DNA of 26,318 nt from Helicobacteraceae bacterium UBA6016 (GCA_002428055.1 DIZY01000126.1:24336-50653); one strand, 5' to 3'. Numbered from the stretch's first letter, positions 1-9,370 are shown. A program made the numbers and translations. The notes: generated by a model not told the origin, from the sequence alone.

Positions 1-630
1 ATAGTCGGCGAGTCTATCGACCTTTTAGGCAAAAGTCACTTACGCATCGTCGCAGAGATGTCGATGAAGATAAGCCACTCACTCTCCACCCGCGCCGCAC
101 ATTTGACGCACATAAAAAAGATATACTCCAAAGATGTAGCCTTTGGGCAGTGCGGTGAATTCTTGCGTGAGAGTGGGCTTGAGAATGTACAGCTCATACC
201 TATAGCCTCTACTGCAAAAGCGGCGCAACTTGCAAGCGAAGACGAAGAGAGCGCCGCCATCTGTTCGCATATAGCCGCAAAACTGTATAACCTGCCGATA
301 ATGTACGAGCATATCGAAGACAATGCATACAATGAGACAAGGTTTGTGATAATAAGTGATTTTGAGAACACCCCTAGCGGCAACGACAAAACATCGGTGC
401 TCGTGAGGCTAGACAATACGCCTGGAGCGCTTGCAAAGTTCCTATCTAGTTTTGAAGCAGCAGGGGTAAATCTCTCCAAAATAGAGTCTAGACCTGCAAA
501 AGATGAAGGGTTTAGCTATATTTTCTTCATAGATTTTGACGGTCACATAAAAGACAAAAAAATACAAAAAGCGCTAGAAGGGTTTGAGGACAAAATCAAA
601 TGGCTCGGCAGCTTCGTGAAAGGTATATGA
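1..630 (+). CDS. pheA: Prephenate dehydratase (P-protein), 5' end missing
   Basis: The reading frame is open from base 1, so the gene starts upstream of the window; 209 residues are visible. Prephenate dehydratase converts prephenate to phenylpyruvate in phenylalanine synthesis, and in this phylum it is usually fused to an N-terminal chorismate mutase, which would lie outside the window. The visible part covers the second half of the catalytic domain, including the Thr-Arg-Phe signature (codons at 337-345). It is followed by a C-terminal ACT domain with the ESRP motif (codons at 484-495), which binds phenylalanine for feedback inhibition. The stop (628-630) overlaps the start of the aminotransferase gene, so the two are probably translationally coupled. 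Family assignment is firm; the presence of the mutase domain is inference. Confidence 0.95.
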   Translation: MVGESIDLLGKSHLRIVAEMSMKISHSLSTRAAHLTHIKKIYSKDVAFGQCGEFLRESGLENVQLIPIASTAKAAQLASEDEESAAICSHIAAKLYNLPIMYEHIEDNAYNETRFVIISDFENTPSGNDKTSVLVRLDNTPGALAKFLSSFEAAGVNLSKIESRPAKDEGFSYIFFIDFDGHIKDKKIQKALEGFEDKIKWLGSFVKGI

Positions 631-1724
631 TGAAATTTAACGAAAATTTGGAAAATCTAAAAGTCTATGAGGCAGGTAAGCCTATCGAGCTTGTCGTAAG
701 AGAGTTTGGCATAGAGCCTAAAGATGTCGTAAAGCTAGCCAGCAACGAAAATCCAAACGGAACTTCGCCAAAAGTCGTGGAGGCAGTAAGGGATTTTGCG
801 ACAAAGATGTGCCTTTATCCCGATGACAGCTACTTTGAGCTCAAAGATGCTCTATCGGCAAAGTTTGGCGTGGAGGGCAAAAATATCATACTGGGGGCGG
901 GAAGCGACCAAGTGCTTGAATTTGCGACAAAGGCGAAGCTAAAGACAGGCGATAAAGTGCTCATGAACAAAGTCACTTTTGCAATGTACGAAATATATTC
1001 AAAAGCGTGCGGAGCCGAGATAGTAAGAACGGACGGACTCCTTCATGATGTATTACAATTTAAAACAACTTATGATAAATTGAAGCCAAGCATCGTGTTT
1101 ATCTGTGTGCCAAATAATCCTCTCGGCGAATGTATCACGAGAGCCGAAGTTTACGATATTCTTTCGCATATTGATAACGACACTCTGGCTATCGTGGACT
1201 GCGCATATATGGAGTACGCAGCGTACAAAAATAGCGAAGTAGCGATAGAGCCTAAAGAGCTTATAGGGAAGTTTCCAAATGCCGTATATCTCGGTACTTT
1301 CTCAAAGGCGTACGGGTTAGGTGGCATGAGAGTCGGTTACGGTATTGGCGAAGAGAGCGTCATAAAAGCGTTTTACAAAGTAAGACCTCCTTTTAATGTT
1401 GCCAATCTCTCCGCTTGCGCGGCTCTAGCGGCTTTGAAAGATGAGGAATTTGTTGAAAAAAGCGTATCGTTAAATTTTTCAGAGATGAAACGGTATGAGG
1501 AGTTTGCCGCGGCAAAAGGTATTGAGACGATAGATAGCTATACGAACTTTATAACCTACTTTTTTAAGGAGAAATCCTCCAAAGAGATAGCCGATAAACT
1601 GTTAAGAAAAGGGGTGATTGTGCGAGATTTGACAAGCTACGCTCTTAACGGTATCCGTGTGACGATAGGCACAAAAGAACAAAACGACAGATTTTTTGAT
1701 GAATTCACAAAGGTTTACTCTTAA
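630..1724 (+). CDS. hisC: Histidinol-phosphate aminotransferase
   Basis: A fold-type I PLP aminotransferase of about 364 residues, the usual HisC length. It transaminates histidinol phosphate in histidine synthesis. HisC-type enzymes can also aminate aromatic keto acids, and the overlap with pheA fits a role in phenylalanine or tyrosine synthesis too. The N-terminus shows the LASNENPNG motif. The SFSKAYGLGG-like PLP site here reads TFSKAYGLGGMRVG, with the Schiff-base lysine at residue 226. Two adjacent ATG codons (627 and 630) are possible starts; I chose 630 because an AGG at 621-623 is better spaced from it. The frame also extends upstream to an ATG at 600, but that would lie deep inside pheA. 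It leads into fliF after 3 nt. Confidence 0.92.
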   Translation: MKFNENLENLKVYEAGKPIELVVREFGIEPKDVVKLASNENPNGTSPKVVEAVRDFATKMCLYPDDSYFELKDALSAKFGVEGKNIILGAGSDQVLEFATKAKLKTGDKVLMNKVTFAMYEIYSKACGAEIVRTDGLLHDVLQFKTTYDKLKPSIVFICVPNNPLGECITRAEVYDILSHIDNDTLAIVDCAYMEYAAYKNSEVAIEPKELIGKFPNAVYLGTFSKAYGLGGMRVGYGIGEESVIKAFYKVRPPFNVANLSACAALAALKDEEFVEKSVSLNFSEMKRYEEFAAAKGIETIDSYTNFITYFFKEKSSKEIADKLLRKGVIVRDLTSYALNGIRVTIGTKEQNDRFFDEFTKVYS

Positions 1725-1727
1725 CAG

Positions 1728-3440
1728 ATGGATATACAAGCCCTAGTAGCCCAGCTTAGCGAGCTTCTTCAAAAGCTAAATACGAGACAAAAGATTATTA
1801 TTGCCTCAACACTAGTGGCAGTAGTGGCTCTTGTTATATTCCTCGTACTGTTCAATGTAAACGGTAAAAAGGCTGACGACGGCTATAGGGTTATGTTTGA
1901 AAATATTGAGCCTAAAGATGCCGGACTTATAGTGGCTGAACTGGATAAACAAAAGGTTTTATATAGAATACCCAGAGACGGTGTCATTGAAGTTCCGGCG
2001 GATAAGGTAAATAAGCTTCGTTTGGATGTTGCCGCTATGGGGCTTCCAAAGGATTCAAGAGTAGGTTTTGAGCTGTTTGACAAGCAAGAGTTTGGGGCTA
2101 CGGACTTTGACCAACAGGTAAAGTATAATAGAGCGCTAGAGGGTGAGCTTTCCAAGACGATAGAGAGTATCAATGCAGTCTCAAAAGCGGTCGTGCATAT
2201 CGCAAGACCGAAAGAGTCTCTTTTTGCGGAAAAGGATATTGCCCCTACGGCTTCGGTTGTCGTGACACTTAAACCAAATATGATTTTGACGCCCAAGCAG
2301 ATAATAGGTATAAAAAACCTTGTTGCCGCAGGCGTGACAAAAATGACGCCGGAGCATGTCAAAATAGTCGGCGAAAACGGTGATTTACTTGGCGCCGAAG
2401 ACGAAGAGACGGTAGCCGGCGAGAGCGCTAAGCAACAGATGAAATACAAAAAAGATTTTGAAAAAATCTACGAAGAAAAAATTTCAAATATGCTATCTCC
2501 TGTTATCGGCGGTTCCGATAGAGTTGTAGCAAAAGTTACTGTAGATTTTGATTTTTCAAAAAAAGAGACGACAAGCGAGAGCTATGACCCAAATAGCGTA
2601 GTTAGAAGCGAGCAGACAAGCGAAGAAAAAAAAGAGGGGTTTAAGCAGCCGGAAATTGGCGGAGTGCCGGGGGCGGTTAGCAATATCGGTCCTGTGCAGG
2701 GCATAGAGAGCGGTAATTCGACGGAAAAATATAGCAAATCCACGGGAACGACAAATTATGAAATCTCAAAGACGGTTTCAAATACAAAAGGCGAATATGC
2801 CGCAATAAAAAGAGTAACGGCTGCAGTAGTGGTGGACGGCAAATATATAGCGGATGAGCAAAAAGGCGGAGAGCTAAAATATACGCCGCTGGACGCCGCT
2901 GAGCTGGATAAGATAAACGGACTTGTCAAGCAAGCCGTCGGTTATGATCAAAAAAGAGGAGATGAGATAAGCGTCTCCAATTTTAAATTTAATACCGTAT
3001 CGGTTGGCAAACCAAGCGGCGTTAAGGGGATGATGCAAGAGTATGGATATATTATAGAGCCAGCCGTAGGCGTACTCAAATATATAATTGCCGCCGTAGT
3101 ACTGTTTGTGCTATATAACAAAGTCATAGCTCCGTTTGCTCAGAGGATGTTGGAGATACCGACAGAAGAGGCGATGCAAAAACCAAAAGAGTTTATGTTT
3201 GACGAAGAGGAGCTTGAGGATACTCACGGCAAGCTTGCTGAGATGAGAAAGCGGGTTGAGCAACAGCTTGGTATATCTGGACCGCTCAACGAAGATTCAC
3301 TCAAATATGAGGTGCTGCTGGAGAAAATAAAAAATGCGGCAGAGGAGAATACGGAAGAGATAGCCAGCTTGCTTGAAAATTTGGTGGTAGACGAGAGTGT
3401 GTCCCAAAATCCTATGGGCTCTATGAGAAAGGACGGATAG
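1728..3440 (+). CDS. fliF: Flagellar MS-ring protein FliF
   Basis: A 570-residue protein, the normal length for FliF, which builds the membrane and supramembrane ring that anchors the flagellar motor and houses the export apparatus. There is a short cytoplasmic N-terminus, a transmembrane helix at about residues 23-42, and a long periplasmic region with the ring-building motifs. A second transmembrane helix lies near residues 445-468, followed by a charged cytoplasmic tail of about 100 residues that should bind FliG. The low-complexity Gly/Ser/Glu-rich stretch around residues 285-340 matches the variable beta-collar region. It starts 3 nt after hisC and its stop is immediately followed by the fliG start. 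The placement behind amino-acid genes is usual for Campylobacterota. Confidence 0.98.
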   Translation: MDIQALVAQLSELLQKLNTRQKIIIASTLVAVVALVIFLVLFNVNGKKADDGYRVMFENIEPKDAGLIVAELDKQKVLYRIPRDGVIEVPADKVNKLRLDVAAMGLPKDSRVGFELFDKQEFGATDFDQQVKYNRALEGELSKTIESINAVSKAVVHIARPKESLFAEKDIAPTASVVVTLKPNMILTPKQIIGIKNLVAAGVTKMTPEHVKIVGENGDLLGAEDEETVAGESAKQQMKYKKDFEKIYEEKISNMLSPVIGGSDRVVAKVTVDFDFSKKETTSESYDPNSVVRSEQTSEEKKEGFKQPEIGGVPGAVSNIGPVQGIESGNSTEKYSKSTGTTNYEISKTVSNTKGEYAAIKRVTAAVVVDGKYIADEQKGGELKYTPLDAAELDKINGLVKQAVGYDQKRGDEISVSNFKFNTVSVGKPSGVKGMMQEYGYIIEPAVGVLKYIIAAVVLFVLYNKVIAPFAQRMLEIPTEEAMQKPKEFMFDEEELEDTHGKLAEMRKRVEQQLGISGPLNEDSLKYEVLLEKIKNAAEENTEEIASLLENLVVDESVSQNPMGSMRKDG

Positions 3441-4466
3441 ATGAATTTACCCCCACAGCTACAAGGACAATATGATGAGCTTTCTATGTCTGAAAAAGTG
3501 GCTATGTTCCTAAACCTTCTAGGCGAAGATATAACCGCTCAGCTCTTTTCGCATATGAGCATAGACTCGATTACTCAAATATCCAAATATATAGCTAGAA
3601 GCTCATCGGTAGATAAGCAGGTAGCAACAGCGATACTCGAAGAGTTTCATGCGATTATGCAATCCAATCAATACATCTCCTCCGGCGGTATGGAGTACGC
3701 AAAAGAGATACTTTTCAAAGCTTTGGGGCCGGAAGAGGCAAAAAAAGTTCTCGACAAACTAGCAAAAAGTATGCAAACAGGGCAAAACTTCGCCTTTTTG
3801 TCCAAAATCAAACCACAGCAGCTTGCCGACTTTATCGTCAACGAGCACCCACAAACGGTTGCTCTGATACTAGCTCATATGGATGCTACCGGAGCCGCCG
3901 AGACGCTTAGCCGCTTTCCGGACGACCTTAGAGCCGAAGTGGCAATGAGAATGGCAAATCTAGGGGATATTTCGCCGACGATTATTAAAAGAGTCTCTGC
4001 TATTTTGGAAAACAAACTAGAGAGCCTTACATCTTACAAAGTCGAAGTGGGTGGTCCAAGAGCCGTGGCAGACATTTTCAATCGCCTATCACAAAAGAAT
4101 GCCAAAGCGACTATCTCATATATCGAACAGGCGGACGAAAGCCTAGCAAACGCTATCAAAGATATGATGTTTACCTTTGAGGACATTTCAAAGCTCGACT
4201 CCAAAGCTATTCAGGAAATTCTCAAAACAGTGGACAAGAAAGACCTCGTCCTTGCGCTCAAAACCGCATCCGAAGAGATGAAAGAGAAGGTGATGACCAA
4301 TATGTCCAAAAAAGCCGCGGAAGCTTTGATGGAGGAGCTGCAATTTATGGGAGCCGTCAAGCTCAAAGAGGTAGAGAGCTCGCAACGAAGGGTCGTGGAG
4401 AGCGTACAAAAGCTTGTAGAGCAGGGCGCAATTCAGCTAGGCGAAGCGGAAGAAACGGTGGTGTAG
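3441..4466 (+). CDS. fliG: Flagellar motor switch protein FliG
   Basis: A 341-residue FliG, the C-ring protein that binds the FliF tail and transmits torque from the stator. The N-terminal domain contacts FliF. The middle domain carries the conserved EHPQ motif (residues 135-138) in a run that reads NEHPQTVALIL. The C-terminal domain contains the charged torque helix (around residues 285-320). It starts on the base after the fliF stop, without a gap, which suggests coupled translation and fixed stoichiometry. Its stop is one base before the fliH start. Nothing is missing or unusual. Confidence 0.98.
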   Translation: MNLPPQLQGQYDELSMSEKVAMFLNLLGEDITAQLFSHMSIDSITQISKYIARSSSVDKQVATAILEEFHAIMQSNQYISSGGMEYAKEILFKALGPEEAKKVLDKLAKSMQTGQNFAFLSKIKPQQLADFIVNEHPQTVALILAHMDATGAAETLSRFPDDLRAEVAMRMANLGDISPTIIKRVSAILENKLESLTSYKVEVGGPRAVADIFNRLSQKNAKATISYIEQADESLANAIKDMMFTFEDISKLDSKAIQEILKTVDKKDLVLALKTASEEMKEKVMTNMSKKAAEALMEELQFMGAVKLKEVESSQRRVVESVQKLVEQGAIQLGEAEETVV

Positions 4467-4467
4467 G

Positions 4468-5277
4468 TTGACTGAAAAAGTTATACAAAACAATACCAAT
4501 AGTAAATATGCTATTAATAAGTATCACTATAAAGCTTTTGATGAAGATAACCAGCTAGAGCAAGAGAGGCCGGTACAGCAACATAAGCCAAAGCAGATTG
4601 AGTCGTATGAGCCGCAACAAGAAGAGTCTTATCAGCAAGAACAGCACAGCAGTCCACAAAATGATTCAATATCGCAAGGTCATGCGGAGACGCTTCTTAA
4701 AAAAATAGATGAACTATCGACCAGTCTCATTAAGATGGAGATGCAGATGGAGAGGCAGCAGGCTGATTTTAATGCTAGACTTGAAGAGGATAAAAAGCGA
4801 GCGTACGATGATGGATTCAATGCTGCAACTACTGAGTTTGATGCGTCATACAAAGCCAAATGCGAAGATAACGATAAAATGCTCTCCTCATCAATAAAAA
4901 AACTGGAAGCGACCGCCTCTCATTATGAAACAAAGCTGACGGATATAGAAAAAGAGCTTGCAAAAACAGCCGTGTCTATAGCAGAGCAGGTAATCAAAAA
5001 AGAGGTAAGTGAAAACTCCTCAAAAGTAGCATTATCGCTTGTTAGGGAGCTTTTGACAAAACTAAAAGAGGCATCAAAAATAAAACTAAAAGTAAATAAA
5101 ATGGACGCAGAATATCTTAAAAATTCTCTATCTGCAGAGTCTAAGGTGACCATTGAAGAAGACGAGGCTATACAAAGGGGTGGCGTGATTGTGCTCAGCG
5201 ATGTCGGTAACTTGGACGGCAATATTAGCTCTAGATTCTTAAAAGTAAAAGAAGATTTGTTAGGCGACCATGATTGA
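4468..5277 (+). CDS. fliH: Flagellar export apparatus protein FliH
   Basis: A 269-residue protein starting with TTG one base after fliG. FliH is the regulator of the export ATPase FliI and links it to the C-ring. The N-terminal half is poorly conserved: an Asn/Lys-rich start, then a Gln/Glu-rich stretch (about residues 30-65), then a long coiled coil (about residues 75-165). The C-terminal domain resembles the FliH/YscL fold, and a VTIEEDEAIQRGGVIV-type segment is visible at about residues 222-240. Assignment rests on position after fliF-fliG plus this architecture. The last codons overlap the dxs start by 8 nt. The TTG start has no strong ribosome-binding site, so translation probably depends on re-initiation after fliG. 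Confidence 0.9.
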   Translation: MTEKVIQNNTNSKYAINKYHYKAFDEDNQLEQERPVQQHKPKQIESYEPQQEESYQQEQHSSPQNDSISQGHAETLLKKIDELSTSLIKMEMQMERQQADFNARLEEDKKRAYDDGFNAATTEFDASYKAKCEDNDKMLSSSIKKLEATASHYETKLTDIEKELAKTAVSIAEQVIKKEVSENSSKVALSLVRELLTKLKEASKIKLKVNKMDAEYLKNSLSAESKVTIEEDEAIQRGGVIVLSDVGNLDGNISSRFLKVKEDLLGDHD

Positions 5278-7099
5278 TTTGAAAAATATGGATATAAAAG
5301 CTATGGAAGAGCAGGCGCAAAAACTACGAGATAGGATTTTGGAGGTTGTTAGTCAAAACGGCGGACACCTTACAAGCTCGCTGGGCGCTGTAGAGATTAT
5401 TATGGCTATGCACTTTGTCTTTGACGCTTCAAAAGATCCTTTTATCTTCGATGTGAGCCATCAGGCATACGCACACAAGCTGCTAACCGGCAGATGGGAT
5501 GAGTTTGGCTCTTTGAGGCAGTTTGACGGCATTTGCGGGTTTACAAAACCGTCCGAGTCGACTTACGACTATTTTGTGGCGGGGCACAGCTCGACTTCTA
5601 TCTCGGCGGCTGTCGGAGCAGCAAAAGCAATAGCGTTAAAAGGCGAAGATAGGGTGCCGGTTGTTCTTATCGGGGATGGTTCTATGACTGCAGGTATGGT
5701 GTATGAGGCGCTAAATGAGCTAGGACATCACAAATATCCGATGGTTATCATTTTGAATGATAATGAAATGAGTATAGCCAAACCGATAGGCGCAATAAGC
5801 GCTTATTTAAGTAAGGCGCTCTCCTCAAAAACATATCAGGGTTTTAAAAAAAGAGTCGAAGGGGCGTTGGCAAAACTACCGTCGGCAATCGACTATATAA
5901 TGAGGCGTTTTGAAAGAGGCTTCAAGCTTATTACGCCGGGGATACTTTTTGAAGAGCTCGGGCTTGACTATATCGGTCCGGCAGACGGACACGACATTAA
6001 AGGGTTGATAGAGATTTTTGAAATAGCAAAATCGATGAAAAAGCCGGTAATCGTGCATCTGCAGACAACAAAAGGCAAAGGCTATGCGCCCGCAGAGGGC
6101 AAACATGAGCATTGGCACGGTGTAGGGCCTTTTGATAAAGATAAAGGCGAACTCTCAAAATCAAAAGCCAGAAATGCTACCGCAATTTTTAGCGAGAAGC
6201 TTTTGGAACTTGCAAAAAAAGATGAAAAAGTAGTCGGTGTGACCGCTGCAATGCCTAGTGGAACGGGTATGGACAGATTGCTTGATGCGTATCCGGATAG
6301 GTTTTGGGATGTCGCTATTTGTGAGCAGCATGCCGTGACATCTATGGCGGCGATGGCAAAAGAGGGGTTTAAGCCGTTTGTGGCGATATATTCTACTTTT
6401 TTGCAACGAGCATACGATCAGATAGTCCACGATGTGGCGCTTCAAAATCTTCCGGTAGTATTTGCGATAGATAGAGCCGGAATTGTTGGGGAGGATGGTG
6501 AGACCCATCAAGGCGTTTTTGACATATCGTATCTGCGTGCAATCCCAAATATAGAAATTTTTGCTCCAAGGGATGAAAAAAGCCTTATAGCTGCCATAGA
6601 TTATGCCTACAGACTTGATAAGCCGTGCGCATTCAGGTATCCGAGAGGGCTGTTTTTGTTTGATGTCGAACTGGAAAGTGACGGATTTGAGAACAAAAAA
6701 GCGCAGTTTTTGCATGACACTTCATCTGATATATTATTTGTCGGATACGGAAACGGCGTCGGAAGAGCGTATAAGACGGCGGAGCTTTTAAGAGTAGAGG
6801 GTATTGATGTTGGTCTTTTAGATCTTAGATTTTTAAAACCGTTAGATAGAGATACACTAAAAGATACCGCAAAAAAATATAAAAAATGGTTTGTTTTTAG
6901 TGATTCGTCAAAGATGGGTGGAGTTGGAGAGGTACTTGCATTTTTCCTGCAGGAAGAAGCCATTATGGATGTAAAAATTGATAGTTTTGAGTATTCGGAC
7001 TCTTTTATAACACATGGGAAAACGGTGCAAGTTGAGGAATCGCTAGGACTGCTCCCGACTCAACTTGCCGTAAAAGTAAAAACAATATTAGGAAATTAG
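5270..7099 (+). CDS. dxs: 1-deoxy-D-xylulose-5-phosphate synthase
   Basis: A 609-residue thiamine-diphosphate enzyme that condenses pyruvate and glyceraldehyde 3-phosphate, the first step of the MEP isoprenoid pathway. The N-terminal half carries the substrate-pocket segment DVSHQAYAHK (residues 61-70) and the thiamine-diphosphate motif GDGS (135-138) ending in N163. The central transketolase-like domain has the catalytic glutamate in the AICEQH segment, and a transketolase C-terminal domain follows. The start lies inside fliH, an 8-nt overlap that joins an isoprenoid gene to the flagellar operon; this arrangement is also found in Campylobacter. A bidirectional terminator follows the stop codon. 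Confidence 0.97.
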   Translation: MIDLKNMDIKAMEEQAQKLRDRILEVVSQNGGHLTSSLGAVEIIMAMHFVFDASKDPFIFDVSHQAYAHKLLTGRWDEFGSLRQFDGICGFTKPSESTYDYFVAGHSSTSISAAVGAAKAIALKGEDRVPVVLIGDGSMTAGMVYEALNELGHHKYPMVIILNDNEMSIAKPIGAISAYLSKALSSKTYQGFKKRVEGALAKLPSAIDYIMRRFERGFKLITPGILFEELGLDYIGPADGHDIKGLIEIFEIAKSMKKPVIVHLQTTKGKGYAPAEGKHEHWHGVGPFDKDKGELSKSKARNATAIFSEKLLELAKKDEKVVGVTAAMPSGTGMDRLLDAYPDRFWDVAICEQHAVTSMAAMAKEGFKPFVAIYSTFLQRAYDQIVHDVALQNLPVVFAIDRAGIVGEDGETHQGVFDISYLRAIPNIEIFAPRDEKSLIAAIDYAYRLDKPCAFRYPRGLFLFDVELESDGFENKKAQFLHDTSSDILFVGYGNGVGRAYKTAELLRVEGIDVGLLDLRFLKPLDRDTLKDTAKKYKKWFVFSDSSKMGGVGEVLAFFLQEEAIMDVKIDSFEYSDSFITHGKTVQVEESLGLLPTQLAVKVKTILGN

Positions 7100-7120
7100 C
7101 CTCGTTAAGGAGGCTAATTT
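7093..7120. terminator. Bidirectional rho-independent terminator between dxs and peroxiredoxin
   Basis: A perfect 11-bp inverted repeat (7093-7103 with 7110-7120, 6-nt loop) spans the dxs stop codon and is followed on the + strand by a T-rich run. It sits exactly between convergent genes. Confidence 0.8.
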
Positions 7121-7125
7121 TAGTT

Positions 7126-7728
7126 TTACAGTTTTTCCGCATTACCTGCTAGGTATTCTGCAACACCTTCAGTAGAAGCTTTCATGCCTTTGTCGCCTTT
7201 GTTCCATCCTGCAGGGCATACTTCGCCGTACTCGTTAGTAAAGAGCATCGCATCAACTACTCTTATCATTTCATCGATGTTTCTTCCGAGCGGAAGGTCG
7301 TTGATAACAGCGTGTCTTACAGTTCCGTCTTTGTCTAGTAGGAATGAGCCTCTAAGCGCAATACCGGCACCCAAAAGTACGCCAAAGTTTGCAGCGATAG
7401 ATTTGTCAAGGTCTGCAACAAGCGGATACCCTACTTTGCCTATGCCGCCTTTTTCAACTGGCGTATTTTTCCATGCAAGATGTGTAAAGTGTGAATCGAT
7501 AGAAACGCCTATTACATTAATACCCCTGTCTTTAAACTCTTTAAGTCTGTGGTCAAAAGCAATTAGCTCTGACGGGCAAACAAATGTAAAGTCTAGAGGA
7601 TAGAAAAACACGACAGCGCCTTTATCTCCTATGTTTTGATAAAGATTGAAGTTGTCAACTATAGTATTGTCGCCTAATACCGCATTTGCCGTAAAATCAG
7701 GCGCTTTTTTTGTTACTAGTGTACACAT
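7126..7728 (-). CDS. 2-Cys peroxiredoxin (AhpC/TSA family)
   Basis: A 200-residue typical 2-Cys peroxiredoxin that reduces hydrogen peroxide and organic hydroperoxides in the cytoplasm. The peroxidatic cysteine is C51 in the DFTFVCPSE motif and the resolving cysteine is C171 in the EVCPAGW motif near the C-terminus. An AAGGAG ribosome-binding site precedes the ATG. It is a single-gene unit, convergent with dxs and divergent from metK. C. jejuni has the equivalent gene (named ahpC there) close to the same ferredoxin gene. No AhpF partner is present, so the electron donor (thioredoxin or other) is unknown. It could equally be labelled tsaA. Confidence 0.95.
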   Translation of the reverse strand: MCTLVTKKAPDFTANAVLGDNTIVDNFNLYQNIGDKGAVVFFYPLDFTFVCPSELIAFDHRLKEFKDRGINVIGVSIDSHFTHLAWKNTPVEKGGIGKVGYPLVADLDKSIAANFGVLLGAGIALRGSFLLDKDGTVRHAVINDLPLGRNIDEMIRVVDAMLFTNEYGEVCPAGWNKGDKGMKASTEGVAEYLAGNAEKL

Positions 7729-7854
7729 ATGAAATCTCCTTAAATTTTTGATTTAGGAAATTTTACTATTTAAAGAATTAAACGAATATAAAATCCATAT
7801 CGTAAGCGTTTGAGAAGTAAAATTGGATAAAAATTTAATTGTAAGGCTTTTTTG

Positions 7855-9012
7855 ATGTCAAAAAACTTTTTATTTACCTCTGAGTCTGTTTCTGAGGGTC
7901 ATCCCGACAAAATGGCGGATCAGATTAGTGACGCAATATTAGATTATATTATTGCCAGAGATCCAAAGGCGAGAGTGGCATGTGAGACTTTGGTTTCCAA
8001 CGGTTTTTGTGTGGTGGCCGGCGAGCTAAAAACACATGCGTATGTTCCAATGCAAGATGTTGTTAGGGAGGTTGTAAAAGAGATAGGCTATACAGATGCT
8101 GAGTTTGGCTTTGATTATAAAAGCGCAGGCGTACTAAACGGAATAGGCGAACAATCTGCCGACATCAATCAGGGTGTAGACAGGGAAGACGGTGAGATAG
8201 GAGCAGGCGACCAAGGTCTTATGTTTGGTTATGCGTGCCGTGAAACACCGACTTTAATGCCTCTACCTATATATCTATCTCATAGGCTGGTAGAAGAGCT
8301 TGCAAAAGCTAGAAAAGACGGTCGGATTCCATATCTTAGACCGGATGCAAAATCACAAGTATCGGTTAGATACATAGACGGTAAACCGACAAAAGTAGAG
8401 ACTGTAGTAATTTCTACGCAACACCATCCCGATGTATCTCAAGGGCAGATTAAAGCGGATGTGGTTAAAGAAATTATTGAAAAAATGATTCCCTCAGAAC
8501 TTAGAGACGACAACATCGTGTATCACATCAATCCGACGGGTAGATTTGTCATAGGCGGTCCTCAAGGCGATGCCGGTCTTACCGGTAGAAAAATAATTGT
8601 TGATACATACGGCGGCGCTTGCCCTCACGGCGGCGGCGCATTCAGCGGCAAAGACCCGACAAAGGTCGATAGAAGTGCGGCGTATATGGCTAGGTATGTT
8701 GCAAAAAATCTTGTGGCGTCAGGCGTATGCGATAAAGCTACCGTTCAAATAGCTTATGCAATAGGCGTCGTAGAGCCGGTTTCGTTGATGGTTGAGACGC
8801 ACGGAACTGCAACGGTAGATGAAGATAGGCTTGAGGAGTGCGTAAGAAGCGTATTTAGATTGACGCCGAAAGGGATTATAGAATCACTTGACCTGCTTAG
8901 ACCGATATATAGAAAAACGGCGGCATATGGTCATTTCGGTAGAGAGCTTCCGGAGTTTACATGGGAAAAAACAGACAAGGTTGATGCAATAAAAAGCTTT
9001 TTTGCGCTTTAA
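7855..9012 (+). CDS. metK: S-adenosylmethionine synthetase
   Basis: A 385-residue methionine adenosyltransferase making S-adenosylmethionine from ATP and methionine. The catalytic GHPDK motif (H16), the GAGDQG signature and the glycine-rich loop ending in FSGKDPTKVDRSAAY are all intact. The ATG at 7855 is preceded in frame by a TTG (7852), but family alignments start at MSKNFLFTSESVSEGHPDK. The ribosome-binding site is weak (GTAAGG at 7841-7846). The 126-base upstream region is AT-rich and shared with the divergent peroxiredoxin. I see no SAM riboswitch-like structure there. Confidence 0.97.
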   Translation: MSKNFLFTSESVSEGHPDKMADQISDAILDYIIARDPKARVACETLVSNGFCVVAGELKTHAYVPMQDVVREVVKEIGYTDAEFGFDYKSAGVLNGIGEQSADINQGVDREDGEIGAGDQGLMFGYACRETPTLMPLPIYLSHRLVEELAKARKDGRIPYLRPDAKSQVSVRYIDGKPTKVETVVISTQHHPDVSQGQIKADVVKEIIEKMIPSELRDDNIVYHINPTGRFVIGGPQGDAGLTGRKIIVDTYGGACPHGGGAFSGKDPTKVDRSAAYMARYVAKNLVASGVCDKATVQIAYAIGVVEPVSLMVETHGTATVDEDRLEECVRSVFRLTPKGIIESLDLLRPIYRKTAAYGHFGRELPEFTWEKTDKVDAIKSFFAL

Positions 9013-9026
9013 TAAAAATGCTTAAT

Positions 9027-9054
9027 TTGTGTTTTATTTTTAGTTCGTTATAGT
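9027..9054 (+). promoter_or_regulatory. Putative promoter of the ferredoxin gene
   Basis: A TTGTGT hexamer (9027-9032) and TATAGT (9049-9054) are separated by 16 nt, placed 36 nt ahead of the ferredoxin start and after the metK stop. It is a sequence match only. Confidence 0.4.
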
Positions 9055-9090
9055 TACCGTGTTTACCTTTTAACAATAGGAGATTTGAAA

Positions 9091-9345
9091 ATGGCTGTAA
9101 AAATTCTAGACACATGTATATCTTGTGGCGCTTGTATAGATGAGTGTCCTGTAGAGGCGATAGTTGATGATGAGGATAATCCGACGGGTGAGTCAATATA
9201 TTATGTATATCCTGACAAATGCGTAGAGTGCGATGGATACCATGATGTTCCGGCTTGTGCCGCCGCTTGTCCGACTGAGGGATGCATAGTTTGGGATGAG
9301 GGCAATAAAAAAGGCAAACCTGCCGGCTCAAATTGCGTAGACTAA
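9091..9345 (+). CDS. fdxA: 2[4Fe-4S] ferredoxin (Allochromatium-type)
   Basis: An 84-residue electron carrier. Cysteines C9, C12, C15 and C19 form a standard CX2CX2CX3C cluster site. The second site is CX2CX8CX3C (C44, C47, C56, C60) with an extra C65, the inserted loop being the mark of the Allochromatium/YfhL-type ferredoxins with very low potential. An AGGAGA ribosome-binding site 7 nt upstream supports the ATG at 9091 over an in-frame TTG at 9085. C. jejuni has the same type of ferredoxin (fdxA) next to its peroxiredoxin; here metK lies between them. The specific redox partner cannot be told from the sequence. Confidence 0.93.
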   Translation: MAVKILDTCISCGACIDECPVEAIVDDEDNPTGESIYYVYPDKCVECDGYHDVPACAAACPTEGCIVWDEGNKKGKPAGSNCVD

Positions 9346-9370
9346 TAAAACTGCCATAAAACATTAAGAT

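Noticed and set aside
7184..7603. A 139-residue open frame on the + strand inside the peroxiredoxin gene
   Set aside because: Antisense shadow of a fully conserved gene.
7729..7854. A riboswitch ahead of metK
   Set aside because: The region is AT-rich with no stable helices or SAM-box-like motifs; it is probably just divergent promoters.
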